A stretch of 64,000 nucleotides of DNA from Lachnospiraceae bacterium (GCA_017550535.1 JAFZOS010000027.1:1-64000), one strand, 5' to 3'. Numbered from the stretch's first letter, positions 1 through 9,474 are shown. Program-made: numbers and translations. Notes: generated by a model not told the origin, from the letters alone.

Positions 1-770
1 CGCTTAACGATCTTGTATCATATGATTATAAGCATAACGAGGATAACGGCGAGGATAATAAGGACGGTACAGGATATAATTACAGCTGGAACTGCGGCGC
101 CGAGGGCTTTACAAGGAAAAATGCCATCTTAAAGCTTAGGATGAGGCAGCTAAAAAATGCATTCTGCCTGCTGATGTTCAGTCAGGGAACGCCCATGATA
201 ATGGCCGGTGACGAGTTCATGAACAGTCAAAACGGCAATAACAATCCATACTGTCAGGATAATGAGGTGACATGGCTCAATTGGAAACGCAACAAACGTG
301 CTGATGAGCTTTATGATTACGTCAGAAAACTTATTGCACTGAGGAAAGGCCATCCGGTCCTTCATATGGCAAAGGAGGCAACGCTTCTTGATCATAAGTC
401 ATGCGGATATCCTGATATCTCATATCATTCGGAAATGGCATGGTACCCTCAGATGGAAACGCATATAAGGTATATAGGAACCATGCTTTGCGGTATGTAT
501 GCCGGTAATGATCATGATGATTTCTTTTATATAGCAACAAATATGCATTGGGAGGATCATACTTTCGCCCTTCCCAAACTGCCCAGGGATCTTGAATGGA
601 AGTACTGTATGGATACTGCGGGTGGCAGTAGTGAGGCATATCCGGTAGAACTTGATGATAACGGTAATAAACTGATACGGGTTCCGGCAAGGACTATAGC
701 TGTAATGATAAGTAACAGAACAGTCAAAAATCGCAAGCTGTCAAGGAACAAAAAAGGAGAAGGAAAATGA
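1..770 (+). CDS. Glycogen-debranching / isoamylase-type GH13 enzyme, C-terminal part (5' end outside window)
   Basis: The reading frame is already open at base 3 and runs to a TGA at 768-770, so only about 255 C-terminal residues are visible. The fragment carries the stretch typical of GlgX/isoamylase-like GH13 proteins: a YNYSWNCG segment, then TRK, then SQGTPMIMAGDE followed by NSQNGNNNPYCQDN and WLNW. In this family that block lies at the end of the catalytic barrel, before a C-terminal beta domain (roughly the last 130 residues here). The family hydrolyses alpha-1,6 branch points of glycogen or related glucans in the cytoplasm. The catalytic Asp/Glu residues lie upstream of the window, so activity cannot be verified. 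Its stop overlaps the next start (ATGA). A branching enzyme is encoded at 16.6 kb but not in the same transcription unit. Confidence 0.85.
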   Translation, partial: LNDLVSYDYKHNEDNGEDNKDGTGYNYSWNCGAEGFTRKNAILKLRMRQLKNAFCLLMFSQGTPMIMAGDEFMNSQNGNNNPYCQDNEVTWLNWKRNKRADELYDYVRKLIALRKGHPVLHMAKEATLLDHKSCGYPDISYHSEMAWYPQMETHIRYIGTMLCGMYAGNDHDDFFYIATNMHWEDHTFALPKLPRDLEWKYCMDTAGGSSEAYPVELDDNGNKLIRVPARTIAVMISNRTVKNRKLSRNKKGEGK

Positions 771-982
771 AGTTAAAGAGGATCGTATACGCACTTTACA
801 GAAGAAGGGAAAAAATACTCATCCTGCTCGTGGGGCTGTTTTTCGGAATGCTTCTGGGTATTTTCATCGCGCCTGTAAAGAACGGCGTCACAATCGGAAG
901 CTACAACGGTAACTTTGACAAGAAGCATGAAGAGGATGAATTCAACGAAGATCTTGCTATGGAAATGGGAGAATTAAGGTAA
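767..982 (+). CDS. Small single-pass membrane protein, function unknown
   Basis: A 71-residue protein with a basic N-terminus (several Lys/Arg in the first 16 residues), one strongly hydrophobic segment at about residues 17-38, and a polar acidic tail. Charge distribution suggests the N-terminus stays in the cytoplasm. It has a good ribosome-binding site (AGGAGAAGG just before the ATG) and overlaps the stop of the debranching enzyme by four bases, so translational coupling is likely. The next gene begins one base after its stop. I do not recognise a family; its position between a glycogen enzyme and a lactonase-type propeller suggests it is part of that operon, but no function can be assigned. 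Confidence 0.7.
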   Translation: MKLKRIVYALYRRREKILILLVGLFFGMLLGIFIAPVKNGVTIGSYNGNFDKKHEEDEFNEDLAMEMGELR

Positions 983-983
983 T

Positions 984-2042
984 ATGGCCAAAGACAAATA
1001 TGTTGCTTATGTATCTACATATACAGGTGAAAATGACTTCGGTATAAGGATATATGATGCCGACATCGAAGAGGGCAGGCTTACCGAAAGGGAGCATGTA
1101 TCAATAACCAATTCATCATATCTTACGATATCTCATAACGGGCATTTTATCTACTCTATAACCGACATGGGAGTCGAATCGTTTAAGATACTTAAGGACG
1201 GCAAGCTTGAGCCTCTTAACAAAGCGACGATAAACGGTATGCGTGGATGCTATATCTCCACCGATTATTCCGACAGTTATCTGTTTGTAGCAGGATATCA
1301 TGACGGTAAGATAACTGTTCTTAAATTAAATGATGACGGTTCGGTCGGTGAGATAACGGATGAAGTATTCCATAAGGGGCTGGGCAGCATAGCGGAGCGA
1401 AACTTCAGGCCGCATGTCAGCTGTGTTAAGATGACAAGGGATAATCATTATCTGTGCGCATGCGATCTTGGCCTTGATCATGTAAAGATATACAGGTTCG
1501 ACGTCAATACCGGCAAGATCAAGCTTGCCGATATTGTAAGGTGTGAACAGGAATCCGCGCCAAGGTATATTAAATTCAGGCGTGACGGTAAATTCTGTTA
1601 CATTATCCATGAGCTCAGCAATACCATAGAGGTATACTCATATGCCGAGGAAAACAACAATCCTGTATTCAACAAGCTTCAGAAAATAGAAACTGTAAAT
1701 GACTATCATGCGGGTGATTCTGCGGCATGTGCAATGAAGCTTTCGCTTGACAATAAATACCTGTTTTGTTCAAATGCCGGAGATAACAGTGTCGGTGCAT
1801 TTGCGATTGACGATGAAACGGGACTCCTTACAAAGAAGTTCGTACTCCCGATAAGCGGAGATTATCCTAAGGATATTGCGATCTTCCCTGATGATAAACA
1901 CCTTGTTTCGTTGAATCATGAAACAGATACCATGACGTTTTTTGATGTGGATCTTGAAAAAAACACTCTTATAATGAACGGGCCGGAGCTTAAGGTTGAC
2001 AAGGGGAACGGCATAGTCATTATGAAGGTAATGGACGAATAG
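984..2042 (+). CDS. Lactonase / 6-phosphogluconolactonase-type beta-propeller protein
   Basis: A 352-residue protein of the Pgl/YbhE-type lactonase family, a seven-bladed beta-propeller. Visible features are the N-terminal YVSTYT segment, repeated blade motifs of the kind 'xYLFCSNAGDNSV' and 'GDYPKDIAIFPDDKHL', and a C-terminal blade closing near the end. Length matches the family (about 330-380). Characterised members hydrolyse 6-phosphogluconolactone in the oxidative pentose phosphate pathway, but many homologues have no proven substrate, so the specific reaction is an inference. No signal peptide is evident, implying a cytoplasmic protein. The AAGG SD is short, and the gene lies one base after the small membrane protein, in one operon with the glycogen debranching enzyme. 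Confidence 0.8.
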   Translation: MAKDKYVAYVSTYTGENDFGIRIYDADIEEGRLTEREHVSITNSSYLTISHNGHFIYSITDMGVESFKILKDGKLEPLNKATINGMRGCYISTDYSDSYLFVAGYHDGKITVLKLNDDGSVGEITDEVFHKGLGSIAERNFRPHVSCVKMTRDNHYLCACDLGLDHVKIYRFDVNTGKIKLADIVRCEQESAPRYIKFRRDGKFCYIIHELSNTIEVYSYAEENNNPVFNKLQKIETVNDYHAGDSAACAMKLSLDNKYLFCSNAGDNSVGAFAIDDETGLLTKKFVLPISGDYPKDIAIFPDDKHLVSLNHETDTMTFFDVDLEKNTLIMNGPELKVDKGNGIVIMKVMDE

Positions 2043-2048
2043 TTTACC

Positions 2049-2432
2049 ATGGGTATACTGTATGATGCGAGGAAATTGAAAGCTCTTGGATTTCTTAACG
2101 ATCTTTGCGGATATGCCGGAAAGGATGAGGCATTTTCGGAAAAGCTGTGGAAGGAATTCTTAGATGACAGTGAGTTATACGACGAATTTGTTTTCTATGC
2201 GGATAATCATACATTCCTGGATGAACTGAAGGTGAGCGGTTATTCGATGTCCGATCTGTATGTATGGCAGATGGACAGATATAATATAGTTCGTGAGCTT
2301 GGGAAAAACCCGGCAGCGTGCAACAAGGAAACGCTTGTACTTAATGCATTCATGGAAATGTCAAAAATGAAGCGGGATCCGGCAACATACGTAAGCCGAA
2401 TCGAGTCCGGCAAAGGTAATGACAGGCTGTAA
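2049..2432 (+). CDS. Hypothetical protein, 127 aa
   Basis: An acidic, mostly helical 127-residue protein with no signal peptide, membrane segment or recognisable catalytic motif. It starts six bases after the lactonase-type gene stop, has only a weak SD, and is followed ten bases later by a cyclic-nucleotide-binding protein. The tight spacing supports a shared transcript and a real gene. I do not recognise the family. A role connected with the neighbouring cNMP-binding protein is possible but rests on position alone. Confidence 0.6.
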   Translation: MGILYDARKLKALGFLNDLCGYAGKDEAFSEKLWKEFLDDSELYDEFVFYADNHTFLDELKVSGYSMSDLYVWQMDRYNIVRELGKNPAACNKETLVLNAFMEMSKMKRDPATYVSRIESGKGNDRL

Positions 2433-2442
2433 AGGTATTTAA

Positions 2443-2952
2443 ATGATTGAAAGCGATGCAAAACTCATAAAGTTCCCTCAGGATTCGGTCATCTTAAAAG
2501 AAGGTGAGTTAAATCCCGAAATGTATAAGATAGTTAAGGGAAATGCCGAGCTGTACACTGGCTATGGCACGGACAGGGAATTGCTTTTGGGAATAATCGG
2601 TCCTCAGGCCTGTTTCGGCGAGTTCGGTCTGCTGATGCAGGCTCCTTCAATATATACGGTAATAGCATATTCGGATATATATGCAATACGTGTGACCTCC
2701 GGCGATATAGGAGATTTTGTTAAGGAGAATCACAAGAATATCATTGATATAATGCGGAACATGGCACATACGATGACAGTCATGCAGAAGCAGTTAAATA
2801 TGATGAATGAGGAAATATCGGCAGGCAGACGTCCGGATGATGTCCTTATTAAAGAGAGTCAGCGAAATATAAGGGACTATGCGGTTCGCAATCCGAATAA
2901 TCTGCAGTTTGATCTTAATGGGAAACCGTTGTTTATAAATATATCTTTTTAA
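2443..2952 (+). CDS. Stand-alone cyclic nucleotide-binding domain protein
   Basis: A 169-residue protein. Residues about 7-120 read as a cNMP-binding/CAP-ED beta-roll: FPQDSVILKEGE at the start, KIVKGNAELY, then a GEFGLL stretch corresponding to the phosphate-binding cassette, where the family usually has GE-x-(ALS)-L. There is no C-terminal helix-turn-helix, so it is unlikely to be a CRP/FNR transcription factor itself. Residues 108-140 are probably helical and may be a partner-binding or dimer helix. SD AAAGG lies seven bases before the ATG. The last 20 bases overlap the 3' end of the convergent aroC gene. The ligand (cAMP, cGMP, other or none) cannot be decided from sequence. Confidence 0.75.
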   Translation: MIESDAKLIKFPQDSVILKEGELNPEMYKIVKGNAELYTGYGTDRELLLGIIGPQACFGEFGLLMQAPSIYTVIAYSDIYAIRVTSGDIGDFVKENHKNIIDIMRNMAHTMTVMQKQLNMMNEEISAGRRPDDVLIKESQRNIRDYAVRNPNNLQFDLNGKPLFINISF

Positions 2953-4030
2953 GGTTATCCATGCGCGAACTTAAGTTGCGCATAAGAAGATCGGCGATCG
3001 TAACGGCAGCCATTGATTCCACAACTACCACGGCTCGCGGTACTATTACGGGATCATGGCGGCCTTTTATGTTTACGGATATATTTTCTCCGCTTTTATT
3101 AACGGTATTCTGAGACGCACTTACGGAAGGCGTCGGCTTAAAATATGCGCGCAGCAGGATGTCGCTTCCATCAGAAATGCCGCCAAGTGTTCCGCCGCTG
3201 TGGTTTGACATTTTTGTCACGCATCCGTTTTTCATTTCAAAAAAATCGTTGTTATCAATGCCTGTAAGGCTTGATGACCTTATTCCGTCGCCTATCTCAA
3301 CAGCTTTGACTGCACCAATGCTCATGACAGCCTTTGCAAGTTCGGCATCGATCTTATCAAACACAGGCTCCCCAATGCCTGAAGGCATTCCGCTTATCCT
3401 GCATTCGACTGAACCCCCCGTTGAATTACCGGAAGCTTTAAGCTCATCAAGATATAATGCAGCCCTATCAGCTGCCGAAGCATCGGGCATATACAGAGGA
3501 TTTGAATTTATCTGTGAAGCATCAAACCTGTCATGATCTATACTTATATCCCCGATGGACGCTGTGTAGCAAAGAAAATTTATATTAAGACTGTTTAGTA
3601 TCTTTGCGGCTATTGCGCCCGCAGCAACCCGTCCTATCGTCTCGCGGCCGGATGAACGGCCTCCGCCCCTGTAATCCCTGAATCCGAATTTTTCATCAAA
3701 GGTATAGTCGGCGTGTCCGGGTCTGTAATAAGAAGCGATTTCGGAATAGTCAGATGAATGCTGATCTTTGTTATATACAATAAGGGAGATCGGGGTTCCT
3801 GTGGTAAGTCCTTCAAATACACCTGAGAGGATAGTGACTTCATCACTTTCCGACCTGGCGGTAGCGTACTTTGAACGGCCGGGCCTGCGTCTGTCAAGAA
3901 AAGCCTGTATATCAGACTCATTAAGCTCAAGTCCCGAAGGACATCCGTCAACTATGACGCCAAGTGCCTTTCCGTGTGATTCTCCCCAAGTTGTTATCTT
4001 AAATTCCGTACCGAATGTCGAACCTGCCAT
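2933..4030 (-). CDS. aroC: Chorismate synthase
   Basis: Converts 5-enolpyruvylshikimate-3-phosphate to chorismate, the last common step of aromatic amino acid synthesis, using reduced FMN. Family signatures are clear: FGTEFKITTWGESHGKALG at the N-terminus, RRRPGRS, GRSSGRETIGRVAAGAIA in the middle, and NHSGGTLGG-ISDG near residue 275. I place the start at ATG 4030 (MAGSTFGTE), with GGGG a few bases upstream; an in-frame TTG at 4045 would add five residues and has no better SD. That gives 365 residues, the usual length. It is a single gene on the minus strand, with no other shikimate gene adjacent. Its end overlaps the convergent cNMP-binding gene by 20 bases without any terminator between them. 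Confidence 0.96.
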   Translation of the reverse strand: MAGSTFGTEFKITTWGESHGKALGVIVDGCPSGLELNESDIQAFLDRRRPGRSKYATARSESDEVTILSGVFEGLTTGTPISLIVYNKDQHSSDYSEIASYYRPGHADYTFDEKFGFRDYRGGGRSSGRETIGRVAAGAIAAKILNSLNINFLCYTASIGDISIDHDRFDASQINSNPLYMPDASAADRAALYLDELKASGNSTGGSVECRISGMPSGIGEPVFDKIDAELAKAVMSIGAVKAVEIGDGIRSSSLTGIDNNDFFEMKNGCVTKMSNHSGGTLGGISDGSDILLRAYFKPTPSVSASQNTVNKSGENISVNIKGRHDPVIVPRAVVVVESMAAVTIADLLMRNLSSRMDNLKKIYL

Positions 4031-4070
4031 GATGATCCCCTTCAATATTTTCGTGCGTTAATCTAAAACA

Positions 4071-4076
4071 ATTATA
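4071..4076 (-). promoter_or_regulatory. Candidate -10 box for aroC
   Basis: The minus strand reads TATAAT here, about 40 bases ahead of the aroC start, in an AT-rich divergent gap (4031-4173). No good -35 hexamer sits 16-18 bases upstream (best is TTAAAC), so this is only a weak assignment. Confidence 0.3.
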
Positions 4077-4173
4077 TATATAACAAATGAGAGTTTAATT
4101 GTAAAACAAAAAAATGTATGATATCCTTTTAAATTGATCACATAACGGTATTTTGACTTATGGAGTTGTTCTT

Positions 4174-5073
4174 TTGAAGCAGGGTCACAGTATTATTTTG
4201 TTCATTCATATTATCATACTTACGACAGTTTTCGGGTTGCAAAACGTAAAAGCCGAATCCGATATAAGCGTCAATAACCAGGTGACTGTAAGCGAAGAGG
4301 GCTTCAGTTCGGAAGAACTCGGAAAGTTTTTAGAAAGATCCGGAAACCGAAAAGGAAATGAAAAGGTAAACGGGAACTGGCGCGATTATCTTACTGTATC
4401 CGGTAATGTATCCGAAAATGCGGATTCGAAAAAGAGTACAATATCTGAGAATAAGGCAGATGATATTGAGGAGGCTCCCGATTACTATATTCCCAAAAAG
4501 GAAGATGAGTGGAAGCTTATACTCGTCAACAAACAGAATCCGATTCCAGCTGATTATGATGCGGAACTGGTCGATATTAAAAACGGTGCAAAGATAAGGC
4601 GTGAAATTGCGGTTCCGCTTGCCGATATGATGGAAGCGGCTGAGGAAGACGGGATCAAACTCACAGTCTGCTCGGCATACAGGGATCATGAATATCAGGA
4701 AAGGCTTTTTGATAAGAAGATTCGTACTTATACCGGTAAGGGCATGTCTTATCTCGATGCATTCAGGATCGGATCATATTCCGTCATAATACCGGGCACA
4801 AGCGAACATGAACTTGGAATGGCACTTGATATAGTAACTCCCGGATATATGGTTTTGGATGACGGGTTTGCAAAGACCGCGGCAGGAAAATGGCTTAAGA
4901 AAAACTGCAGCAGGTTTGGCTTCATATTAAGATACCCAAAAGGAAAAGAATATATAACCGGTATAGTATTTGAACCGTGGCATTTCAGATATGTGGGTGA
5001 AGAAGCAGCTGAATTCATTACTGAAAACGGAATGACTCTCGAAGAATACATCGATGGTCTCGATTATAACTGA
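4174..5073 (+). CDS. VanY-type D-alanyl-D-alanine carboxypeptidase (peptidase M15B), exported
   Basis: A zinc D,D-carboxypeptidase that trims the terminal D-Ala of peptidoglycan stem peptides outside the membrane. The M15B signature is intact: SAYRDHEYQ, then TSEHELGMALDI (His212 and Asp219 as zinc ligands) and EPWHFRYVG (His270). The first 30 residues form a signal peptide or membrane anchor, followed by a polar low-complexity stretch (about residues 30-110) before the catalytic domain. I prefer TTG 4174 as start because GGAG lies eight bases upstream; an in-frame TTG at 4153 lacks an SD. Length is then 299 residues. The gene is transcribed toward tgt, three bases or so away, so it probably shares its transcript. 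Confidence 0.88.
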   Translation: MKQGHSIILFIHIIILTTVFGLQNVKAESDISVNNQVTVSEEGFSSEELGKFLERSGNRKGNEKVNGNWRDYLTVSGNVSENADSKKSTISENKADDIEEAPDYYIPKKEDEWKLILVNKQNPIPADYDAELVDIKNGAKIRREIAVPLADMMEAAEEDGIKLTVCSAYRDHEYQERLFDKKIRTYTGKGMSYLDAFRIGSYSVIIPGTSEHELGMALDIVTPGYMVLDDGFAKTAAGKWLKKNCSRFGFILRYPKGKEYITGIVFEPWHFRYVGEEAAEFITENGMTLEEYIDGLDYN

Positions 5074-5088
5074 TATATGGGAAAAACT

Positions 5089-6228
5089 ATGAAATATACT
5101 GTCCTTAAAACGGAAGGTAATGCAAAACGTGCCGAAATGCAAACGGTTCACGGTACCATACAGACTCCGGTGTTTATGAATGTCGGGACGGCCGCGGCAA
5201 TCAAAGGCGCGGTATCAACCGAAGATCTTGAGAGGATAGGGACCCAGGTCCAGTTGAGCAATACATATCATCTGCATGTAAGACCCGGTGACGAAGTAGT
5301 AAAAAAACTGGGCGGTTTACATAAATTCATGTCATGGGACAGGCCTATACTGACCGATTCCGGAGGGTTTCAGGTTTTCTCACTGAGCAGCTTAAGAAAG
5401 ATAAAGGAAGAAGGAGTATATTTTAATTCTCATGTTGACGGCCGGAAGATATTCATGGGACCGGAGGAGAGCATGAGGATACAGAGCAACCTGGCTTCCA
5501 CGATAGCCATGGCATTTGACGAATGCCCAAGTTCACGAGCCGGTCGCGAATATGTAAAGGCTTCTGTCGAGCGGACAACACGTTGGCTTATTCGCTGCAG
5601 GGATGAGTTGGATCGCCTTAACGGACTTGACGATACGATAAACAGAGAACAGCTGCTTTTCGGTATTAACCAGGGCGCCGTATTCAAGGATATCCGTATC
5701 GATCACGCAAAAGAGATATCTTCTCTTGAACTAGACGGTTATGCAATAGGCGGTCTTGCAGTAGGAGAGAGTCACGAGGAGATGTATGAGACAATTGAGG
5801 CAACAATACCTTATCTTCCAAAAGATAAGCCGACATACCTTATGGGAGTGGGGACTCCTGCAAATATCCTCGAATCGGTAGAGAGGGGAGTTGACTTCTT
5901 TGACTGCGTATATCCCTCAAGGAACGGCCGTCACGGACATGTATATACAGGCTTCGGAAAGCTGAATCTCTTCAATGCAAGGTTCGAGCTTGATGACAGG
6001 CCGATCGAGGAGGGCTGTGGATGCCCTACATGTGCAAGGTATTCAAGAGCATACATAAGACATCTGTTAAAGGCCGGCGAAATGCTTGGTATGAGGCTTT
6101 GTGTCCAGCATAACCTGTATTTTTACAACACCCTTATGCAGGAGATACGGGATGCTCTTGATGAAGGCTGTTTTGCGCAGTACAAGAAAAGCAAGCTTTC
6201 CGGATTTGCAAAAGGGCTTGATGAATAA
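5089..6228 (+). CDS. tgt: tRNA-guanine transglycosylase (queuosine pathway)
   Basis: Exchanges guanine-34 of GUN-anticodon tRNAs for the queuosine precursor preQ1. Signatures: QLSNTYHLHVRPG, TDSGGFQVFSL, AIGGLAVGE, and a C-terminal zinc site CGCPTCARYSRAYIRHL...CVQHN (three Cys and a His). Length about 379 is normal. I favour ATG 5089, which has GGGA six bases upstream and gives the usual MKYTVLK start; ATG 5077 in the same frame has no SD and would add four residues. It is followed by yajC, as in many Firmicutes (queA-tgt-yajC order), but queA is not here and ruvAB lies 35 kb away. Confidence 0.96.
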   Translation: MKYTVLKTEGNAKRAEMQTVHGTIQTPVFMNVGTAAAIKGAVSTEDLERIGTQVQLSNTYHLHVRPGDEVVKKLGGLHKFMSWDRPILTDSGGFQVFSLSSLRKIKEEGVYFNSHVDGRKIFMGPEESMRIQSNLASTIAMAFDECPSSRAGREYVKASVERTTRWLIRCRDELDRLNGLDDTINREQLLFGINQGAVFKDIRIDHAKEISSLELDGYAIGGLAVGESHEEMYETIEATIPYLPKDKPTYLMGVGTPANILESVERGVDFFDCVYPSRNGRHGHVYTGFGKLNLFNARFELDDRPIEEGCGCPTCARYSRAYIRHLLKAGEMLGMRLCVQHNLYFYNTLMQEIRDALDEGCFAQYKKSKLSGFAKGLDE

Positions 6229-6282
6229 GGTAAATTTGTGTATTATTATACGAGTCTATTTATAATTTACGGAGGAAAGAAA

Positions 6283-6600
6283 ATGACTGTATTATTAACC
6301 GGTAATACCGCAACAGGAGCGGCATCAATGCTTCCGATGATACTTTGGATAGTGGTTCTGGGCGGACTTATGTATTTTATGTTTTATCGCCCCCAGAAGA
6401 AGGAACAGGCCAAACGTGATGCCATGCTGGCCGATGTCCAGGTTGGCGCAGCAGTGCTCACGACAAGCGGTTTTTACGGTATAGTGATCGATATACCGGA
6501 TGAGGAGACGGTTATTGTCGAATTCGGGAGCAATAAAAACTGCAGGATACCGATGAAAAAGACCGCGATCCAGGAAGTAGAAAAGCCCGGAGCCGAATAA
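6283..6600 (+). CDS. yajC: YajC, preprotein translocase accessory subunit
   Basis: A 105-residue single-pass membrane protein that associates with SecDF and the SecYEG translocon. Hydrophobic residues about 15-33 form the membrane helix, followed by the diagnostic FYRPQKKEQAKRD segment and a small beta domain containing TSGFYGIV and an IPMKKTAI end. The start at 6283 is set by GGAGGAAAG immediately upstream; an in-frame GTG at 6238 lacks an SD and would prepend 15 residues. It lies 54 bases after tgt. A hairpin follows its stop. Confidence 0.93.
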   Translation: MTVLLTGNTATGAASMLPMILWIVVLGGLMYFMFYRPQKKEQAKRDAMLADVQVGAAVLTTSGFYGIVIDIPDEETVIVEFGSNKNCRIPMKKTAIQEVEKPGAE

Positions 6601-6621
6601 ACAGTTTAAGCCCGGACCTTT

Positions 6622-6650
6622 AAGGGATGCTCTTTATAAGGGCATCCTTG
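6622..6650 (+). terminator. Hairpin after yajC, possible weak terminator
   Basis: GGATGC at 6625-6630 can pair with GCATCC at 6642-6647 across an 11-base loop, extended by AAG/CTT at the base. Only a broken T-stretch follows, so it may be an attenuator or processing site rather than a full terminator. Confidence 0.4.
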
Positions 6651-6678
6651 CGTCATTATTCAGAAAGGCGGTTTGATA

Positions 6679-7761
6679 ATGAAATATCGTATAGCAAGTA
6701 TAAAAGGTGACGGTATCGGACCTGAGATAGTAACGCAGGCCCAGAAGGTCTTAAATGCCGTCGGAGTAAAGTACGGGCATGAGTTTGAGTTTGTCGAGCT
6801 GTTAATGGGCGGATGTTCCATAGATAAATACGGGATACCGCTTACGGACGAGACAATAGATGAGGCTCGCAAAAGTGATGCAGTCCTTATGGGCTCCATC
6901 GGAGGTGATACCAATACTTCACCGTGGTATAAACTGGAACCGGGAAAACGTCCCGAAGCAGGACTGTTAGGGATAAGAAAGGCCTTGAATCTTTTTGCAA
7001 ACCTGCGTCCTGCATATCTGTATCCCGAACTTAAAGAAGCCTGTCCCCTTAAAGAGGAGGTGGCCTCGAAGGGATTTGACATGATGATGATGCGTGAACT
7101 GACAGGCGGCCTTTATTTCGGCGAAAGGTATACAAAAGAGATAAACGGCGTTCTTACTGCTGTGGACACGCTTTCATATAATGAAGATGAGATACGGCGT
7201 ATTGCCGTAAAGGGATTCGATATAGCCATGAAGCGCAGGAAGAAGCTTACTCTTATTGACAAGGCAAATGTGCTTGATTCATCCAGGCTTTGGCGTAAGG
7301 TGACCGAAGAAGTTGCGGCTGATTATCCTGAAGTAGAATATGGAGTGATGCTCGTGGATAATTGTGCGATGCAGCTTGTAAAGGATCCGGCTCAGTTTGA
7401 TGTGGTGCTTACCGAGAACATGTTCGGTGACATACTTTCGGATGAAGCTTCGATGATTACAGGTTCGATAGGTATGCTGCCTTCAGCTTCTCTTAACGAA
7501 ACAAGGTTCGGACTTTATGAGCCTTCAGGCGGTTCGGCACCTGATATAGCAGGCAAGAACATTGCCAATCCAATAGCCACGATATTAAGTGCTGCGATGA
7601 TGCTTCGGTATTCGTTTGACCTTGACAAGGAAGCGGATGCGATTGAAGATGCTGTGAAAAAGGTGCTAAAGGAAGGTTTCAGGACAGGTGATATCGCATT
7701 GGAAGGACAGAATTCGGTTAAATGCGATGAAATGGGTGATCTCATAGCTGAAAGGATATAG
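6679..7761 (+). CDS. leuB: 3-isopropylmalate dehydrogenase
   Basis: Oxidises and decarboxylates (2R,3S)-3-isopropylmalate to 2-oxoisocaproate in leucine synthesis, NAD-dependent, cytoplasmic. Signatures: GDGIGPE at the N-terminus, [26 protein letters not shown], and the NAD-binding [27 protein letters not shown] stretch. The start is ATG 6679 with AAAGGCGG upstream; a TTG two codons earlier is unlikely. Length 360 is typical. It opens a leuB-ilvD-ilvB operon with gaps of 10 and 29 bases. The partner leuCD genes are 32 kb away at 38.5-40.3 kb. Confidence 0.96.
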   Translation: MKYRIASIKGDGIGPEIVTQAQKVLNAVGVKYGHEFEFVELLMGGCSIDKYGIPLTDETIDEARKSDAVLMGSIGGDTNTSPWYKLEPGKRPEAGLLGIRKALNLFANLRPAYLYPELKEACPLKEEVASKGFDMMMMRELTGGLYFGERYTKEINGVLTAVDTLSYNEDEIRRIAVKGFDIAMKRRKKLTLIDKANVLDSSRLWRKVTEEVAADYPEVEYGVMLVDNCAMQLVKDPAQFDVVLTENMFGDILSDEASMITGSIGMLPSASLNETRFGLYEPSGGSAPDIAGKNIANPIATILSAAMMLRYSFDLDKEADAIEDAVKKVLKEGFRTGDIALEGQNSVKCDEMGDLIAERI

Positions 7762-7771
7762 GAGGGACATT

Positions 7772-9445
7772 ATGCTCAGTGATAATATGAAATGCGGTAT
7801 GCAGCAGGCACCGGCACGTTCATTGTTAAATGCTCTCGGATATACGGCCGAGGAAGTAAAGAAACCGATAGTTGGGATAGTATGTTCATATAATGAGATA
7901 GTACCCGGACATATGAACCTTGACAAGATCGCTGAGGCAGTAAAGCTTGGCGTTGCCGAAGCTGGCGGAACTCCTGTTATGTTTCCGGCAATAGCGGTTT
8001 GCGACGGTATAGCTATGGGACATATTGGAATGAAATACAGTCTTGTTACGAGGGATCTTATAGCCGACTCTACCGAGGCAATGACAATAGCTCATCAATT
8101 CGATGCGCTGGTAATGATACCGAACTGTGATAAGAATGTTCCCGGTTTATTGATGGCAGCTGCCCGTGTTAATGTTCCCACCGTATTTGTGTCCGGCGGG
8201 CCAATGCTGGCAGGACATGTAAAAGGCCGAAAAAGGAGCCTTTCTTCTATGTTCGAAGCTGTAGGTGAGTATGCGGCAGGCAAGATCACGGAAGCTGATG
8301 TTACGGAATATGAAGAGAATGTATGTCCGACCTGCGGTTCATGTTCCGGTATGTATACGGCCAATTCCATGAACTGCCTTACCGAAGTGCTCGGAATGGG
8401 ACTACCGGGCAACGGAACGATCCCCGCTGTATATTCGGAGAGGATAAGGCTTGCCAAGAAGGCCGGTTATGCCGTAATGGATATGCTTAATAAGAATATC
8501 CGTCCCCGCGATATAATCACAAAGGATTCAATACTTAACGCACTGACCGTGGATATGGCACTGGGATGTTCAACGAATTCGATGCTTCATCTTCCCGCAA
8601 TAGCGCATGAGATCGGGTTTGATTTTGATATATCATTTGCAAATCCCATAAGCGAAAAAACCCCTAACCTTTGTCATCTTGCCCCAGCAGGACCTACATA
8701 TATGGAGGATCTTAATGAGGCCGGAGGCGTTTATGCGGTCATAAAGGAACTGTGTGACATAGGCCTGATAAATGAAGGCTGCATGACCGTTACAGGTAAA
8801 ACAATAGGAGAGGCGGTTAAAAATTGCGTAAATAAGGATCCCGAGGTGATAAGACCTGTTGATAATCCATATTCAAAAACAGGAGGACTTGCGGTACTTA
8901 AGGGAAATCTTGCGCCCGATGGTTCGGTTGTCAAGCGTTCGGCCGTTGTACCCGAAATGTTGAAGCATGAAGGTCCCGCAAGGGTGTTTGATTGCGAAGA
9001 AGATGCAATAGAAGCAATAAAGGGCGGCAGGATAGTCGAGGGTGATGTGGTAGTCATCAGATATGAGGGACCAAAGGGAGGCCCCGGCATGAGGGAAATG
9101 CTGAATCCCACATCGGCAATAGCCGGAATGGGACTCGGTTCCACCGTTGCGCTTATTACGGACGGCCGCTTTTCGGGAGCAAGCAGGGGCGCATCTATCG
9201 GGCATGTTTCTCCGGAAGCCGCAGTGGGAGGTCCGATAGCTCTGGTTGAAGAAGGAGATATGATCGAGATAGATATTAACAATTATTCGATAAACTTAAA
9301 AGTCAGCGATGAAGAACTTAAAAAACGCCGCGATGCATGGGAACCGCGCAAGCCGAGCGTGACTACAGGATATCTTGCAAGATATGCATCTATGGTGACC
9401 AGCGGTAACAGGGGCGCGATCCTTGAGATACCGGGTAACAATTAA
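7772..9445 (+). CDS. ilvD: Dihydroxy-acid dehydratase
   Basis: Dehydrates 2,3-dihydroxy-isovalerate and -methylvalerate to the 2-keto acids, the third step of valine/isoleucine synthesis; an Fe-S enzyme. Diagnostic stretches are [29 protein letters not shown], the cluster-binding [17 protein letters not shown], and near the C-terminus [12 protein letters not shown] and [11 protein letters not shown]. At 557 residues it has the normal length. GGAGGG precedes the ATG. It is the middle gene of leuB-ilvD-ilvB. The ketol-acid reductoisomerase (ilvC) that would feed it is not in the window. Confidence 0.97.
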   Translation: MLSDNMKCGMQQAPARSLLNALGYTAEEVKKPIVGIVCSYNEIVPGHMNLDKIAEAVKLGVAEAGGTPVMFPAIAVCDGIAMGHIGMKYSLVTRDLIADSTEAMTIAHQFDALVMIPNCDKNVPGLLMAAARVNVPTVFVSGGPMLAGHVKGRKRSLSSMFEAVGEYAAGKITEADVTEYEENVCPTCGSCSGMYTANSMNCLTEVLGMGLPGNGTIPAVYSERIRLAKKAGYAVMDMLNKNIRPRDIITKDSILNALTVDMALGCSTNSMLHLPAIAHEIGFDFDISFANPISEKTPNLCHLAPAGPTYMEDLNEAGGVYAVIKELCDIGLINEGCMTVTGKTIGEAVKNCVNKDPEVIRPVDNPYSKTGGLAVLKGNLAPDGSVVKRSAVVPEMLKHEGPARVFDCEEDAIEAIKGGRIVEGDVVVIRYEGPKGGPGMREMLNPTSAIAGMGLGSTVALITDGRFSGASRGASIGHVSPEAAVGGPIALVEEGDMIEIDINNYSINLKVSDEELKKRRDAWEPRKPSVTTGYLARYASMVTSGNRGAILEIPGNN

Positions 9446-9474
9446 CTATATCAATATGGAAGTGTGAGGAAATT

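Noticed and set aside
6261..6266. TATAAT before yajC as promoter
   Set aside because: Transcription would start inside or after the GGAGG ribosome site at 6271-6275, so it cannot serve yajC.
8731..9282. Long minus-strand open frame inside ilvD (183 codons)
   Set aside because: Low-complexity Ser/Pro-rich translation, no SD, fully within a highly conserved gene.
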